NCBI GenBank assembly: GCA_017645985.1
Contig: JAGCNK010000201.1
Span: forward strand, 1-5,693
Origin: Bacteroidales bacterium
GTDB taxonomy: Bacteria; Bacteroidota; Bacteroidia; Bacteroidales; UBA3824
Direction: 5' to 3'
DNA length: 5,693 nt
Of this stretch, positions 1-5,693 are shown one piece after another. The notes under the pieces were generated by a model, which saw nothing but the letters and a program-made list of their open reading frames with translations, was not told the origin of the DNA and searched no databases. The translations under genes and the position numbers were made by a program. The first letter of the stretch is position 1. The number at the start of each line of letters is the position of its first letter.

Positions 1-1464
1 CTCTACGGCTGGTGCAACAAAAACCAAAAACCCGACGGCACACCTTATAATATATACAACGACGGTTTGAAAATCTACGTCACCATCAACTCGCGTATGC
101 AGCAGTACGCCGAGGAGGCAGTAGAGATGCACATGGGCAAGGGTTACAAAACAGTGAGCGGAGGCAAGAACGACGCAGTTCAGGACCTTTTCAACCGCAT
201 AGAGATGAAGAGATTGAAAAATCCGCCGTTCAGCTGGCGACTCAACAAAAAACAGATTGACCAGATTATGAACTCAGCCATCAAGTACACCGACCGCTGG
301 AGAGCCGGAATAAAAGCAGGTAAGGATTCTATCGAAATAATGAAGGAGTTTAACACTCCCACACAGATGACAGTGTTCACATGGCACGGAATCAAGGACA
401 CAGTGATGTCGCACTTGGACTCAATCAAATATTTCAAATCGTTTATCCGCTGCGGTATGATGAGTATGGAGCCCGGCACAGGCTATGTACGCGCATACGT
501 GGGCGGCATCAACTACCAGTTCTTCAAATACGACCATGTGTCGCTCGGACGCCGTCAGGTAGGTTCCACATTCAAGCCGTTTATCTACACTATGGCTATG
601 ATGCACGGTTTCCAGCCGTGTCACAAGGTGGCAAACGTGCCCTACTCGTTTGAAATGCCAGCAGGACAAGAACCTCCCACATACACACCCCGCTACTCCT
701 CATCGTCGAAAGACAACCAGATGATTACCATCAAGACCGGTCTTGCCCTCTCGCTCAACCAGATTTCGGCATGGGCGCTCAAGCAGACCTCGCCCGAGCA
801 GGTTATCAACCTTGTGAGGATGCTGGGTATCACCGCTCCCATCGACCCCGTGTACTCGATATGCGTGGGCGCAGGAGAAATCAAGCTGAAAGAGATGGTG
901 GCAGCCTACTGCGGATTTGCCAACAAAGGTATGTACACATCGCCCGTGATGGTGCTCAGAATTGAGGACAAAAACGGCAACGAGATAGCATCGTTCACAG
1001 CCAAACACCAGGAAGCAATCGACGAAACCACAGCCTACAAGATGGTGGAAATGCTCCGTGGCGTAGTTCAGGGCGGTACTGCAGGACGTCTGCGCCGCGA
1101 TTTCGGACTCACCAACGACATAGGCGGCAAAACCGGAACCACCAACCTCTGCGCCGACGGATGGTTTATGGGCATCACCCCAAAACTCGTTACAGGCGTA
1201 TGGGCAGGCGGCGAGGAACGCTCTATCCAGTTCTCAAACGGCGAGTTAGGACAAGGCTCGCGTATGGCTCTGCCCGCCTGGGGTATCTATATGAAAAAGG
1301 TATACGACGACCCCGTGCTGTCGCAGATATACTCGCGCGACGACAAGTTTGAAGCTCCCGCCGGGTACAACGCCAACGCCGGATGCAACGACGACGCCGG
1401 CAGCAACGAGACACTGGAGTCGGAGATCAACAACTCGTTCTCCGAGTCGATAGAAGATTATTAA
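1..1464 (+). CDS. mrcA: Penicillin-binding protein 1A (class A, bifunctional), 5' end missing
   Basis: C-terminal part (487 residues in the window) of a class A PBP, which polymerises and cross-links peptidoglycan at the outer face of the inner membrane. The frame is open from base 1; the TTG at 67 is an internal Leu codon, not a start. The fragment begins after the glycosyltransferase domain at the linker (LKIYVTINSRMQQYAEEAV). The transpeptidase domain is complete with all three active-site motifs: STFK at 565-576 (catalytic Ser), SLN at 751-759 and KTGT at 1129-1140, at spacings of 62 and 126 residues. The stretch between the linker and STFK (PPFSWRLNKKQID, EFNTPTQMTVFTWHG) is of the kind seen in Bacteroidota PBP1A. 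It ends in a hydrophilic tail of about 35 residues rich in Asn, Glu and Ser. The family is usually about 750-800 residues, so roughly 60% is present. Class and function are secure; the exact symbol is by analogy. Confidence 0.93.
   Translation, partial: LYGWCNKNQKPDGTPYNIYNDGLKIYVTINSRMQQYAEEAVEMHMGKGYKTVSGGKNDAVQDLFNRIEMKRLKNPPFSWRLNKKQIDQIMNSAIKYTDRWRAGIKAGKDSIEIMKEFNTPTQMTVFTWHGIKDTVMSHLDSIKYFKSFIRCGMMSMEPGTGYVRAYVGGINYQFFKYDHVSLGRRQVGSTFKPFIYTMAMMHGFQPCHKVANVPYSFEMPAGQEPPTYTPRYSSSSKDNQMITIKTGLALSLNQISAWALKQTSPEQVINLVRMLGITAPIDPVYSICVGAGEIKLKEMVAAYCGFANKGMYTSPVMVLRIEDKNGNEIASFTAKHQEAIDETTAYKMVEMLRGVVQGGTAGRLRRDFGLTNDIGGKTGTTNLCADGWFMGITPKLVTGVWAGGEERSIQFSNGELGQGSRMALPAWGIYMKKVYDDPVLSQIYSRDDKFEAPAGYNANAGCNDDAGSNETLESEINNSFSESIEDY
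1369..1404 (+). repeat. Two tandem 18-base units in the tail of the PBP1A gene
   Basis: Bases 1369-1386 and 1387-1404 are in-frame tandem units encoding NANAGC and NDDAGS. The first 14 bases of each agree at 12 positions. A third, weaker unit (NETLES) may follow. They lie in the low-complexity tail beyond the transpeptidase domain, where length changes should be tolerated. Confidence 0.5.
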
Positions 1465-1481
1465 AATTTCGTTTCCATAGT

Positions 1482-2327
1482 ATGGCACAGATCACCCCAT
1501 CAAAGTTAATCTCCTTATCATCAGCGGTGGTCTGTGCCTTTTTTGTATGCCAAAGCTGCGTACACAAATACGAATTCCATCTGGAACAGCCCAAAGACAC
1601 CACAGTGGTGATAGAGGGCATGATAACCAATGAGAACAAGCGTCAGATAGTATACGTGTCGCAAGTGTCGAGATACGACAACAACCGTCGCGCTCCAGTG
1701 TCGGGAGCGATGGTGGCAGTTACGGCGTCGAACGACAGTACGTACTACTACTTCGAAGATACTTTAAACCTGGGCACGTATGTATCTGAATATCCGTTTA
1801 TTGGAGTTGCAGGAAATATTTATTACCTCAACGTGAAAGTAAACGGAAGCACCTACACAGCCGAAAGCAACATGCTGCCCGTAACCCCTCCCGAAAAAAT
1901 CAAGTTTACACGGAACGAGAGCGGAATGTTGAGCATAGCCCACGTGGCGGAGAGCTTTGTGGCTGACAATCCTGCCATGTACACCGTGGATTTAGACTGG
2001 AGCGGCGTGGACGGATACAAAGAATACGACCCAAAAAACACCAGGGCAAGACTCTACTACTATTCGCTCACAACGGTGGACGTAAGCCAGCTGTTCGCCC
2101 CCAAAATAGAGAAAATAGAGTTTCCCGAAGGCACGCAGGTGATAGAGCGCAAATACTCCATCGACCACAATTACGAGCTGTTTCTGCGCTCGCTGCTAAC
2201 CGAAACTCAATGGTGCGGCGGTTATTTTGACGAAGCCCACGGAAACCTTCACACCAACATATCAAACAACGGCGCAGGATACTTTTCGGCATGCACCATA
2301 GCAGCTGACACAGTTTACGCAAAGTAA
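1482..2327 (+). CDS. DUF4249 family outer-membrane-type lipoprotein
   Basis: Predicted lipoprotein of 281 residues. The frame is open upstream to 1383 inside the PBP1A gene, but I chose the ATG at 1482 because it gives a lipoprotein signal peptide: MAQITPSK, a hydrophobic core to about residue 22, then VCQSC with the likely lipidated Cys at 26. The mature part matches the DUF4249 pattern as I know it: TTVVIEGMITNE near residue 43, APVSGAMVAV near 70, TYTAESNMLPVTPPEKI near 125, and a C-terminal block with FLRSLLTETQWCGGYFD and GNLHTNISNNGAGYF. DUF4249 proteins are Bacteroidota-specific, of unknown function, and often encoded beside TonB-dependent receptors; none is visible here. The gene starts 17 bases after the PBP1A stop with no promoter or terminator between, so co-transcription is likely. 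No Shine-Dalgarno is apparent. Length is normal for the family and nothing is disrupted. Family call is fairly sure; the role is unknown. Confidence 0.82.
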   Translation: MAQITPSKLISLSSAVVCAFFVCQSCVHKYEFHLEQPKDTTVVIEGMITNENKRQIVYVSQVSRYDNNRRAPVSGAMVAVTASNDSTYYYFEDTLNLGTYVSEYPFIGVAGNIYYLNVKVNGSTYTAESNMLPVTPPEKIKFTRNESGMLSIAHVAESFVADNPAMYTVDLDWSGVDGYKEYDPKNTRARLYYYSLTTVDVSQLFAPKIEKIEFPEGTQVIERKYSIDHNYELFLRSLLTETQWCGGYFDEAHGNLHTNISNNGAGYFSACTIAADTVYAK

Positions 2328-2329
2328 AC

Positions 2330-2379
2330 AAATTAACATTAAATTAACACAAAAGGTGCAGTTTTCACAGAAATTAACA
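2330..2379 (+). repeat. Three direct copies of AAATTAACA
   Basis: The nine bases AAATTAACA occur exactly at 2330-2338, 2341-2349 and 2371-2379, with start-to-start spacings of 11 and 30 bases, close to one and three helical turns. The third copy is the left arm of the palindrome at 2371-2387. In such an A/T-rich gap chance copies are possible, but three exact copies within 50 bases suggest a repeated protein-binding site upstream of the small lipoprotein gene. Confidence 0.45.
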
Positions 2380-2388
2380 GTTAATTTG
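2371..2388 (+). promoter_or_regulatory. 17-base perfect palindrome overlapping a candidate -7 box (possible operator)
   Basis: Bases 2371-2387 read AAATTAACAGTTAATTT, two perfect 8-base arms around one central base. The right arm runs into TTAATTTG (2381-2388), which matches the Bacteroidota -7 consensus TAnnTTTG at five of six defined positions. I see no good -33 TTTG at the proper distance. A second inverted pair, GGTGCA (2355-2360) and TGCACC (2387-2392), surrounds it off-centre. No T-run follows on the plus strand, so this is not an intrinsic terminator for the DUF4249 gene. A promoter with a repressor or activator site for the next gene is the best reading, but this is inference. Confidence 0.4.
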
Positions 2389-2433
2389 CACCGATAAATA
2401 AAACAAACAATAATTCTTTAAAAAACACAAAAG

Positions 2434-2841
2434 ATGAAAAAAATCAATTATTTAGCAATGATTGCCTTCTTGATGGCAATGTTCTGCACAGTATGCACTT
2501 CTTGTAAAGACGACGACGATGATGACAACGCCTCATCTTCATTAATTGGTACATGGAAATCAGTTTCTACTACATACATAGATGATGAAGGAAAAGAAGT
2601 AACTGATAATGACACAGACGAAGAATACGATTTGTTGATCTTCACAGAAGACAAAGTAACAAATGAATTTTACTTCGATGGAAAAAAGAGTGGTGATATG
2701 ACATTTCCTTACGAAGCTAAGGGAAACAAAATATATATGATGGGAGAAGAAGCAGAATTCTCTATTAGCGGCAACACTCTTACAATAAAGACAGATGACG
2801 AAGAGGACGGTCCATTAACTCAAGTATATAAACGTCAGTAA
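2434..2841 (+). CDS. Small acidic surface lipoprotein, lipocalin-like domain
   Basis: Predicted lipoprotein of 135 residues. MKKIN, a hydrophobic core and the lipobox VCTSC place the lipidated Cys at residue 24. It is followed at once by K and six Asp (residues 25-31), which fits the acidic lipoprotein export signal that sends Bacteroidota lipoproteins to the outside of the outer membrane. The mature part opens with LIGTWKSVSTTY (about 37-48) and then alternates short strands ending in NTLTIKTDDEE and QVYKRQ, the pattern of lipocalin-like domains common in Bacteroidales; no ligand can be inferred. It is strongly acidic, with 30 Asp/Glu against 11 Lys/Arg in 112 mature residues. It is A/T-richer than its neighbours (133 G/C in the 360 bases 2461-2820, 37%). 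It has its own leader and is followed by a terminator, so it is probably monocistronic. The A-rich leader has no Shine-Dalgarno. Lipoprotein status is sure; the fold assignment is moderate. Confidence 0.85.
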   Translation: MKKINYLAMIAFLMAMFCTVCTSCKDDDDDDNASSSLIGTWKSVSTTYIDDEGKEVTDNDTDEEYDLLIFTEDKVTNEFYFDGKKSGDMTFPYEAKGNKIYMMGEEAEFSISGNTLTIKTDDEEDGPLTQVYKRQ

Positions 2842-2860
2842 TCAATTAATCACACACAAT

Positions 2861-2893
2861 AAAAAAGCCGGGCTGAAAAGTCCGGCTTTTTTT
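2861..2893. terminator. Bidirectional intrinsic terminator between convergent genes
   Basis: GCCGGGCT (2867-2874) pairs with AGTCCGGC (2879-2886) through eight pairs including one G-T wobble, closing a GAAA tetraloop (2875-2878). Seven T follow on the plus strand (2887-2893) and six A precede it (2861-2866), which become a T-run on the minus strand. It lies 19 bases after the lipoprotein stop and 42 bases beyond the pyrF stop, so it can end both transcripts. Confidence 0.93.
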
Positions 2894-2935
2894 GTTGAAC
2901 CAATTATTACCTTTTCGAAAATATCCCGCCGCGTG

Positions 2936-3778
2936 CTAACGACGCTGCGAGGCCTTGTTATCTTCGAGCATCTTTTTCATTGTAATCTGCAACTGTTCGC
3001 ACTGCTCAGCTGCTTTTTCGGCAAAATCCTCGCCCTGGCTTGCGTAGATTATCTGGCGCGAAGAATTGACAAGCAATCCGCAGGTATCGTTCATACCGTA
3101 GCATGAAACATCCTCAAGGCTGCCGCCCTGTGCGCCTACGCCGGGAACAAGCAAGAAATTGTTTTTGGCAATCTTTCTTACCTGCTGAAACTTGTAAGCC
3201 TGTGTAGCACCGCAGACAAACATTATCTGATCCTGAGTGCCCCAAAGCTGACCGTATTTGAGGGTCTTCTCAAATATATATTCGTTGGATTCTTTTTCCT
3301 GGATAACTTGGAAATCCGATGCGCTGGGGTTGGATGTGAGCGCAAGAATAATCACCCATTTGCCTTCGTATTCGAGATAGGGAGTTACCGAATCGCGTCC
3401 CATATAAGGCGAAACTGTTACGGCGTCGAAAGGCATCTGCTCAAAAAATGTGCGTGCGTAGAGCTTAGATGTGTTGCCAATGTCGCCACGCTTGCAGTCG
3501 GCAATGAGGAAAATACCGGGATACTCCTTTTTAATATATTCGGCTGTCTTTTGGAGGGCTCGCCAGCCTTCCACACCCATCGACTCATAAAAAGCGGTGT
3601 TGGGCTTGTATGCCACTGCGTACTGCTGTGTGGCGTCGATTATGCGCTTGTTGAACTCAAAAATGGGCTCTTTTTCGCGCAAAAGGCAGTCGGGAATCTT
3701 GGTGATGTCGGTGTCGAGACCCACACAGAGAAACGAATTCTTTTTCTGTATCTTATTGTAAATGTCGCGGTAGTTCAT
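2936..3778 (-). CDS. pyrF: Orotidine-5'-phosphate decarboxylase (long, subfamily 2)
   Basis: Catalyses the last step of UMP synthesis, OMP to UMP plus CO2, in the cytoplasm. The 280-residue protein is of the longer subfamily, not the roughly 230-residue E. coli type. Visible motifs along the TIM barrel: FLCVGLDTD (16-24), YKPNTAFYES (57-66), the catalytic block ADCKRGDIGNTS (93-104) with D94, K96 and D99, TVSPYMGRDS (121-130), VPGVGAQGG (211-219) and the phosphate-binding end NSSRQIIYAS (238-247). No key residue is missing. The ATG at 3778 places FLCVGLD at the usual distance from the N-terminus. It is the last gene of the purM-prfA-pyrF group, 79 bases after prfA, and is the only complete gene here that ends in TAG. 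The shared hairpin at 2861-2893 should end its transcript. Confidence 0.97.
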   Translation of the reverse strand: MNYRDIYNKIQKKNSFLCVGLDTDITKIPDCLLREKEPIFEFNKRIIDATQQYAVAYKPNTAFYESMGVEGWRALQKTAEYIKKEYPGIFLIADCKRGDIGNTSKLYARTFFEQMPFDAVTVSPYMGRDSVTPYLEYEGKWVIILALTSNPSASDFQVIQEKESNEYIFEKTLKYGQLWGTQDQIMFVCGATQAYKFQQVRKIAKNNFLLVPGVGAQGGSLEDVSCYGMNDTCGLLVNSSRQIIYASQGEDFAEKAAEQCEQLQITMKKMLEDNKASQRR

Positions 3779-3804
3779 CTCTTTACGTTTGTTGATTGTT
3801 ATAC

Positions 3805-3833
3805 CAAAAGTTATTTAACAAAAATGTTACCAA
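3805..3833 (-). promoter_or_regulatory. Weak candidate promoter for pyrF in the prfA-pyrF gap
   Basis: On the minus strand the 79-base gap holds TTG (3833-3831), 17 bases, then TAACTTTTG (3813-3805). This resembles the Bacteroidota -33 TTTG and -7 TAnnTTTG elements, but the -7 has one extra T and the spacer is slightly short. It would allow pyrF expression apart from prfA. The gap is A/T-rich, so chance matches are easy; evidence is weak. Confidence 0.25.
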
Positions 3834-3857
3834 TTTTTATTTCGCAACAGAAAATTT

Positions 3858-4955
3858 TTACTCGTCGAATCCGCTTGCTTTCAATCGTTCTGCGTTTTCG
3901 GCAATCTGCAGTTTTTCGATAAGCTCGTCGATTTCGCCGTCCATAACCACAGGCAGGTTGTAGAGCGTGAGGTTGATACGGTGGTCGGTGACACGGCTCT
4001 GCGGATAGTTGTAGGTACGGATTTTGGCGCTACGGTCGCCGGTGGAGACCATAGTCTTGCGCTGCGACGATATGCTGTCGAGGTATTTCTGATACTCCAT
4101 AGCGTACAAGCGGCTGCGGAGCTCCTTCATAGCCTTGTCGAGGTTTTTGAGCTGCGATTTCTCATCCTGACAGGTAACCACAATGCCCGAAGGAATGTGG
4201 GTAAGGCGAATGGCAGAGTATGTGGTGTTGACGCTCTGTCCACCAGGACCCGACGAGCAGTAGGTGTCTTTGCGGATGTCGGCGGGATTGAGTTCGATAT
4301 CAAACTCACCAGCCTCAGGCAATACCACAACCGATGCTGCCGAAGTGTGAATACGTCCCTGTGTTTCGGTTTGCGGCACACGCTGCACACGGTGAACGCC
4401 CGATTCGTATTTGAGAATACCGTAAACACCTTCGTTGCTCGACGATACTGTAAACACGATTTCTTTGTAACCGCCCATTGTGCCTTCGGTAAAACGCGAA
4501 ACTTCGATTTTCCAACGACGTTTTTCGCAATATTTGGTGTACATACGGTAGAGGTCGCCTGCAAAGATGGCAGCCTCGTCGCCACCTGTACCGCCACGGA
4601 TTTCTACAATGGCGTTTTTGTCGTCTTCGGCTTCTTTGGGGAGAAGCATAATTTTAATCTCCTCCTCGCGGGCGGGAAGACTTTCGGTGAGCGAATCGAG
4701 TTCCTCTTTCGCCATCAGACGCATTTCTTCGTCGGTTTCGGTTTTGAGAATCTCTTTTGCCTCATCAATGTTGGCAAGCACGGTTTTGTACTCTTCGTAT
4801 GTATGTATAAGCGGTTCAAGTTCTTTAAACTCTTTATTGAGAGCCACATAGCGTTTCATATCCGACATTGCGTCGGGGTCGTTGACGAGTTTTTGCACTT
4901 CGTCGAAACGCTGTTTTACGCCTTCGAGTTTGGCGAGTATAAGGTTTTCTGCCAT
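3858..4955 (-). CDS. prfA: Peptide chain release factor 1
   Basis: Class I release factor that reads UAA and UAG in the ribosomal A site and triggers hydrolysis of peptidyl-tRNA. The 365 residues are the usual length. An acidic, helical N-terminal domain (about 1-110) is followed by IRGGTGGDEAAIFAGDLYRMY (119-139). The codon-recognition tripeptide is PQT at 194-196 in RVPQTETQGRIHTSAASV; it is of the RF1 PxT type (PAT in E. coli), not the SPF of RF2. The catalytic GGQ is at 238-240 in SSGPGGQSVNTTYSA; Gln240 is the residue methylated by PrmC in this family. The C-terminal part has GDRSAKIRTYNYPQSRVTDHRI (306-327). The ATG at 4955 gives a normal N-terminus (MAENLILAKLEGVKQRFDEV). It lies 18 bases after purM with no promoter seen between, so it is probably co-transcribed with it. 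Confidence 0.98.
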   Translation of the reverse strand: MAENLILAKLEGVKQRFDEVQKLVNDPDAMSDMKRYVALNKEFKELEPLIHTYEEYKTVLANIDEAKEILKTETDEEMRLMAKEELDSLTESLPAREEEIKIMLLPKEAEDDKNAIVEIRGGTGGDEAAIFAGDLYRMYTKYCEKRRWKIEVSRFTEGTMGGYKEIVFTVSSSNEGVYGILKYESGVHRVQRVPQTETQGRIHTSAASVVVLPEAGEFDIELNPADIRKDTYCSSGPGGQSVNTTYSAIRLTHIPSGIVVTCQDEKSQLKNLDKAMKELRSRLYAMEYQKYLDSISSQRKTMVSTGDRSAKIRTYNYPQSRVTDHRINLTLYNLPVVMDGEIDELIEKLQIAENAERLKASGFDE

Positions 4956-4973
4956 TTTATTATAATGTGTAGA

Positions 4974-5693
4974 TTATTCGTAAATAAATTCGCCGTATTG
5001 ACTACGGATTGTAACTTGCTTTTTGTCGGCGGCTTCCACGTGTCCGATGATTTTGGCGTCGATACCAAACGACTGCGAAATTTTGATAATATCCTGCGCG
5101 GTGTTGGCATCGGTGTAAATTTCAAAACGGTGTCCCATATTGAAAACCTTGTACATTTCGCGCCAAGGTGTGCCGCTCTCTTTTTGAATAATGGAGAATA
5201 GCGGAGGAGTGTCGAAGAGGTTGTCTTTTACCACATTTACCTTGTCGATAAAGTTGATAACCTTGGTTTGTGCGCCGCCCGAGCAGTGAATCATACCGTT
5301 GATTTTGCTGCGGAAACGGTCAAGTATTTGTTTAACTACGGGTGCATAAGTTCTTGTGGGAGAGAGAACAAGTTTGCCTGCATCTACGCTCAGTCCGTCG
5401 ATTTTGTCGGTGAGGAAATAAGAACCTGAATATACGAGGTCGGCGGGAATGGCGTGGTCGTAGGTTTCGGGGAATTTTTCTGCCACCATCTTGCTGAACA
5501 CATCGTGACGTGCCGAGGTGAGACCGTTGCTGCCTGTGCCACCGTTGTAAGCGGTTTCGTAAGAAGCCTGTCCAAACGAGGCGAGACCCACGATAACGTT
5601 TCCGGGCTTGATGTTGCACGAAATCACATCGCTGCGTTTCATACGGCATACCACTGTGCTGTCAACGATGATGGTGCGAACAAGGTCGCCCAC
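4974..5693 (-). CDS. purM: Phosphoribosylformylglycinamidine cyclo-ligase (AIR synthase), 5' end missing
   Basis: C-terminal 240 codons (239 residues plus stop) of the enzyme that closes FGAM to AIR with ATP in purine synthesis, in the cytoplasm. The frame runs off the right edge; the GTG at the edge is an internal Val codon in the stretch VGDLVRTIIVDSTVVCRMKR, and the first part of the N-terminal domain lies outside. Present are the end of the ATP-binding N-terminal lobe and the AIRS C-terminal domain: GNVIVGLASFGQ (31-42 of the fragment), GSNGLTSARHDVF (54-66), LSPTRTYAPVV (110-120), HCSGGAQTK (136-144) and YKVFNMGHRFEIY (181-193), matching the PTR, GG and FN-G blocks of PurM. The GLTSARHDVF and SGGAQTKV wording is of the Bacteroidota long-PurM type (about 390 residues). 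The stop is 18 bases before prfA. Confidence 0.95.
   Translation of the reverse strand: MGDLVRTIIVDSTVVCRMKRSDVISCNIKPGNVIVGLASFGQASYETAYNGGTGSNGLTSARHDVFSKMVAEKFPETYDHAIPADLVYSGSYFLTDKIDGLSVDAGKLVLSPTRTYAPVVKQILDRFRSKINGMIHCSGGAQTKVINFIDKVNVVKDNLFDTPPLFSIIQKESGTPWREMYKVFNMGHRFEIYTDANTAQDIIKISQSFGIDAKIIGHVEAADKKQVTIRSQYGEFIYE

Noticed and set aside
67..69. TTG as the start of the PBP1A gene
   Set aside because: The frame is open to base 1 and the upstream residues continue the family sequence, so the TTG is an internal Leu and the gene is cut by the window edge.
1383..1481. A longer N-terminus for the DUF4249 protein starting at 1383
   Set aside because: It would overlap the PBP1A gene by over 80 bases and put an Arg-rich stretch before a clear lipoprotein signal peptide that starts at the ATG at 1482.
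2355..2392. GGTGCA/TGCACC hairpin as terminator of the PBP1A-DUF4249 unit
   Set aside because: The following plus-strand sequence is A-rich without a T-run, and the loop is long and contains its own palindrome, so a regulatory site is more likely.
3308..3922. A 204-codon plus-strand frame opposite pyrF and the pyrF-prfA gap
   Set aside because: Antisense shadow of pyrF with no domain, signal peptide or leader of its own.
4181..4260. Possible programmed frameshift in the release factor gene
   Set aside because: Autoregulatory frameshifting is known for prfB (RF2), not prfA; this gene is RF1 by its PQT motif and its frame is continuous over 365 codons.
3981..5201. A 406-codon open frame on the plus strand opposite prfA and the end of purM
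   Set aside because: It lies antisense to two secure housekeeping genes, its product is rich in Phe, Cys, His and Val with no recognisable domain, and it is explained by the codon bias of the genes on the other strand.

Overview
The window looks like an ordinary chromosomal segment from a member of the Bacteroidales (Bacteroidota). The evidence is the Bacteroidota-type penicillin-binding protein 1A, a DUF4249 lipoprotein, a lipocalin-like lipoprotein with an Asp-rich tail directly after the lipid-anchored Cys, the long form of orotidine-5'-phosphate decarboxylase, A/T-rich leaders without clear Shine-Dalgarno sequences, and a purM-prfA-pyrF order that I recall from Bacteroides relatives. The genus cannot be fixed from this alone.

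Left half, plus strand (1-2841). The window opens inside a bifunctional PBP1A gene; its transpeptidase domain is complete, while the glycosyltransferase half lies to the left. Only 17 bases after its stop comes a DUF4249 lipoprotein gene, probably in the same transcript. A 106-base A/T-rich gap follows. It carries three copies of AAATTAACA and a perfect 17-base palindrome overlapping a near-consensus Bacteroidota -7 box. It leads into a small, very acidic, probably surface-exposed lipoprotein with a lipocalin-like fold. All three proteins would act at the cell envelope.

Middle (2842-2935). Two convergent transcription units meet here and share one strong hairpin that can terminate transcription in both directions.

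Right half, minus strand (2936-5693). Read right to left, purM (cut by the right edge), prfA (release factor 1) and pyrF form a compact housekeeping operon with gaps of 18 and 79 bases. It combines purine synthesis, translation termination and pyrimidine synthesis.

I found no undescribed system, mobile element, CRISPR array, tRNA or rRNA. The best points for a second look are the palindrome and repeats before the small lipoprotein gene, that protein's Asp-rich export signal, and the close coupling of a cell-wall synthase gene to a DUF4249 lipoprotein gene.
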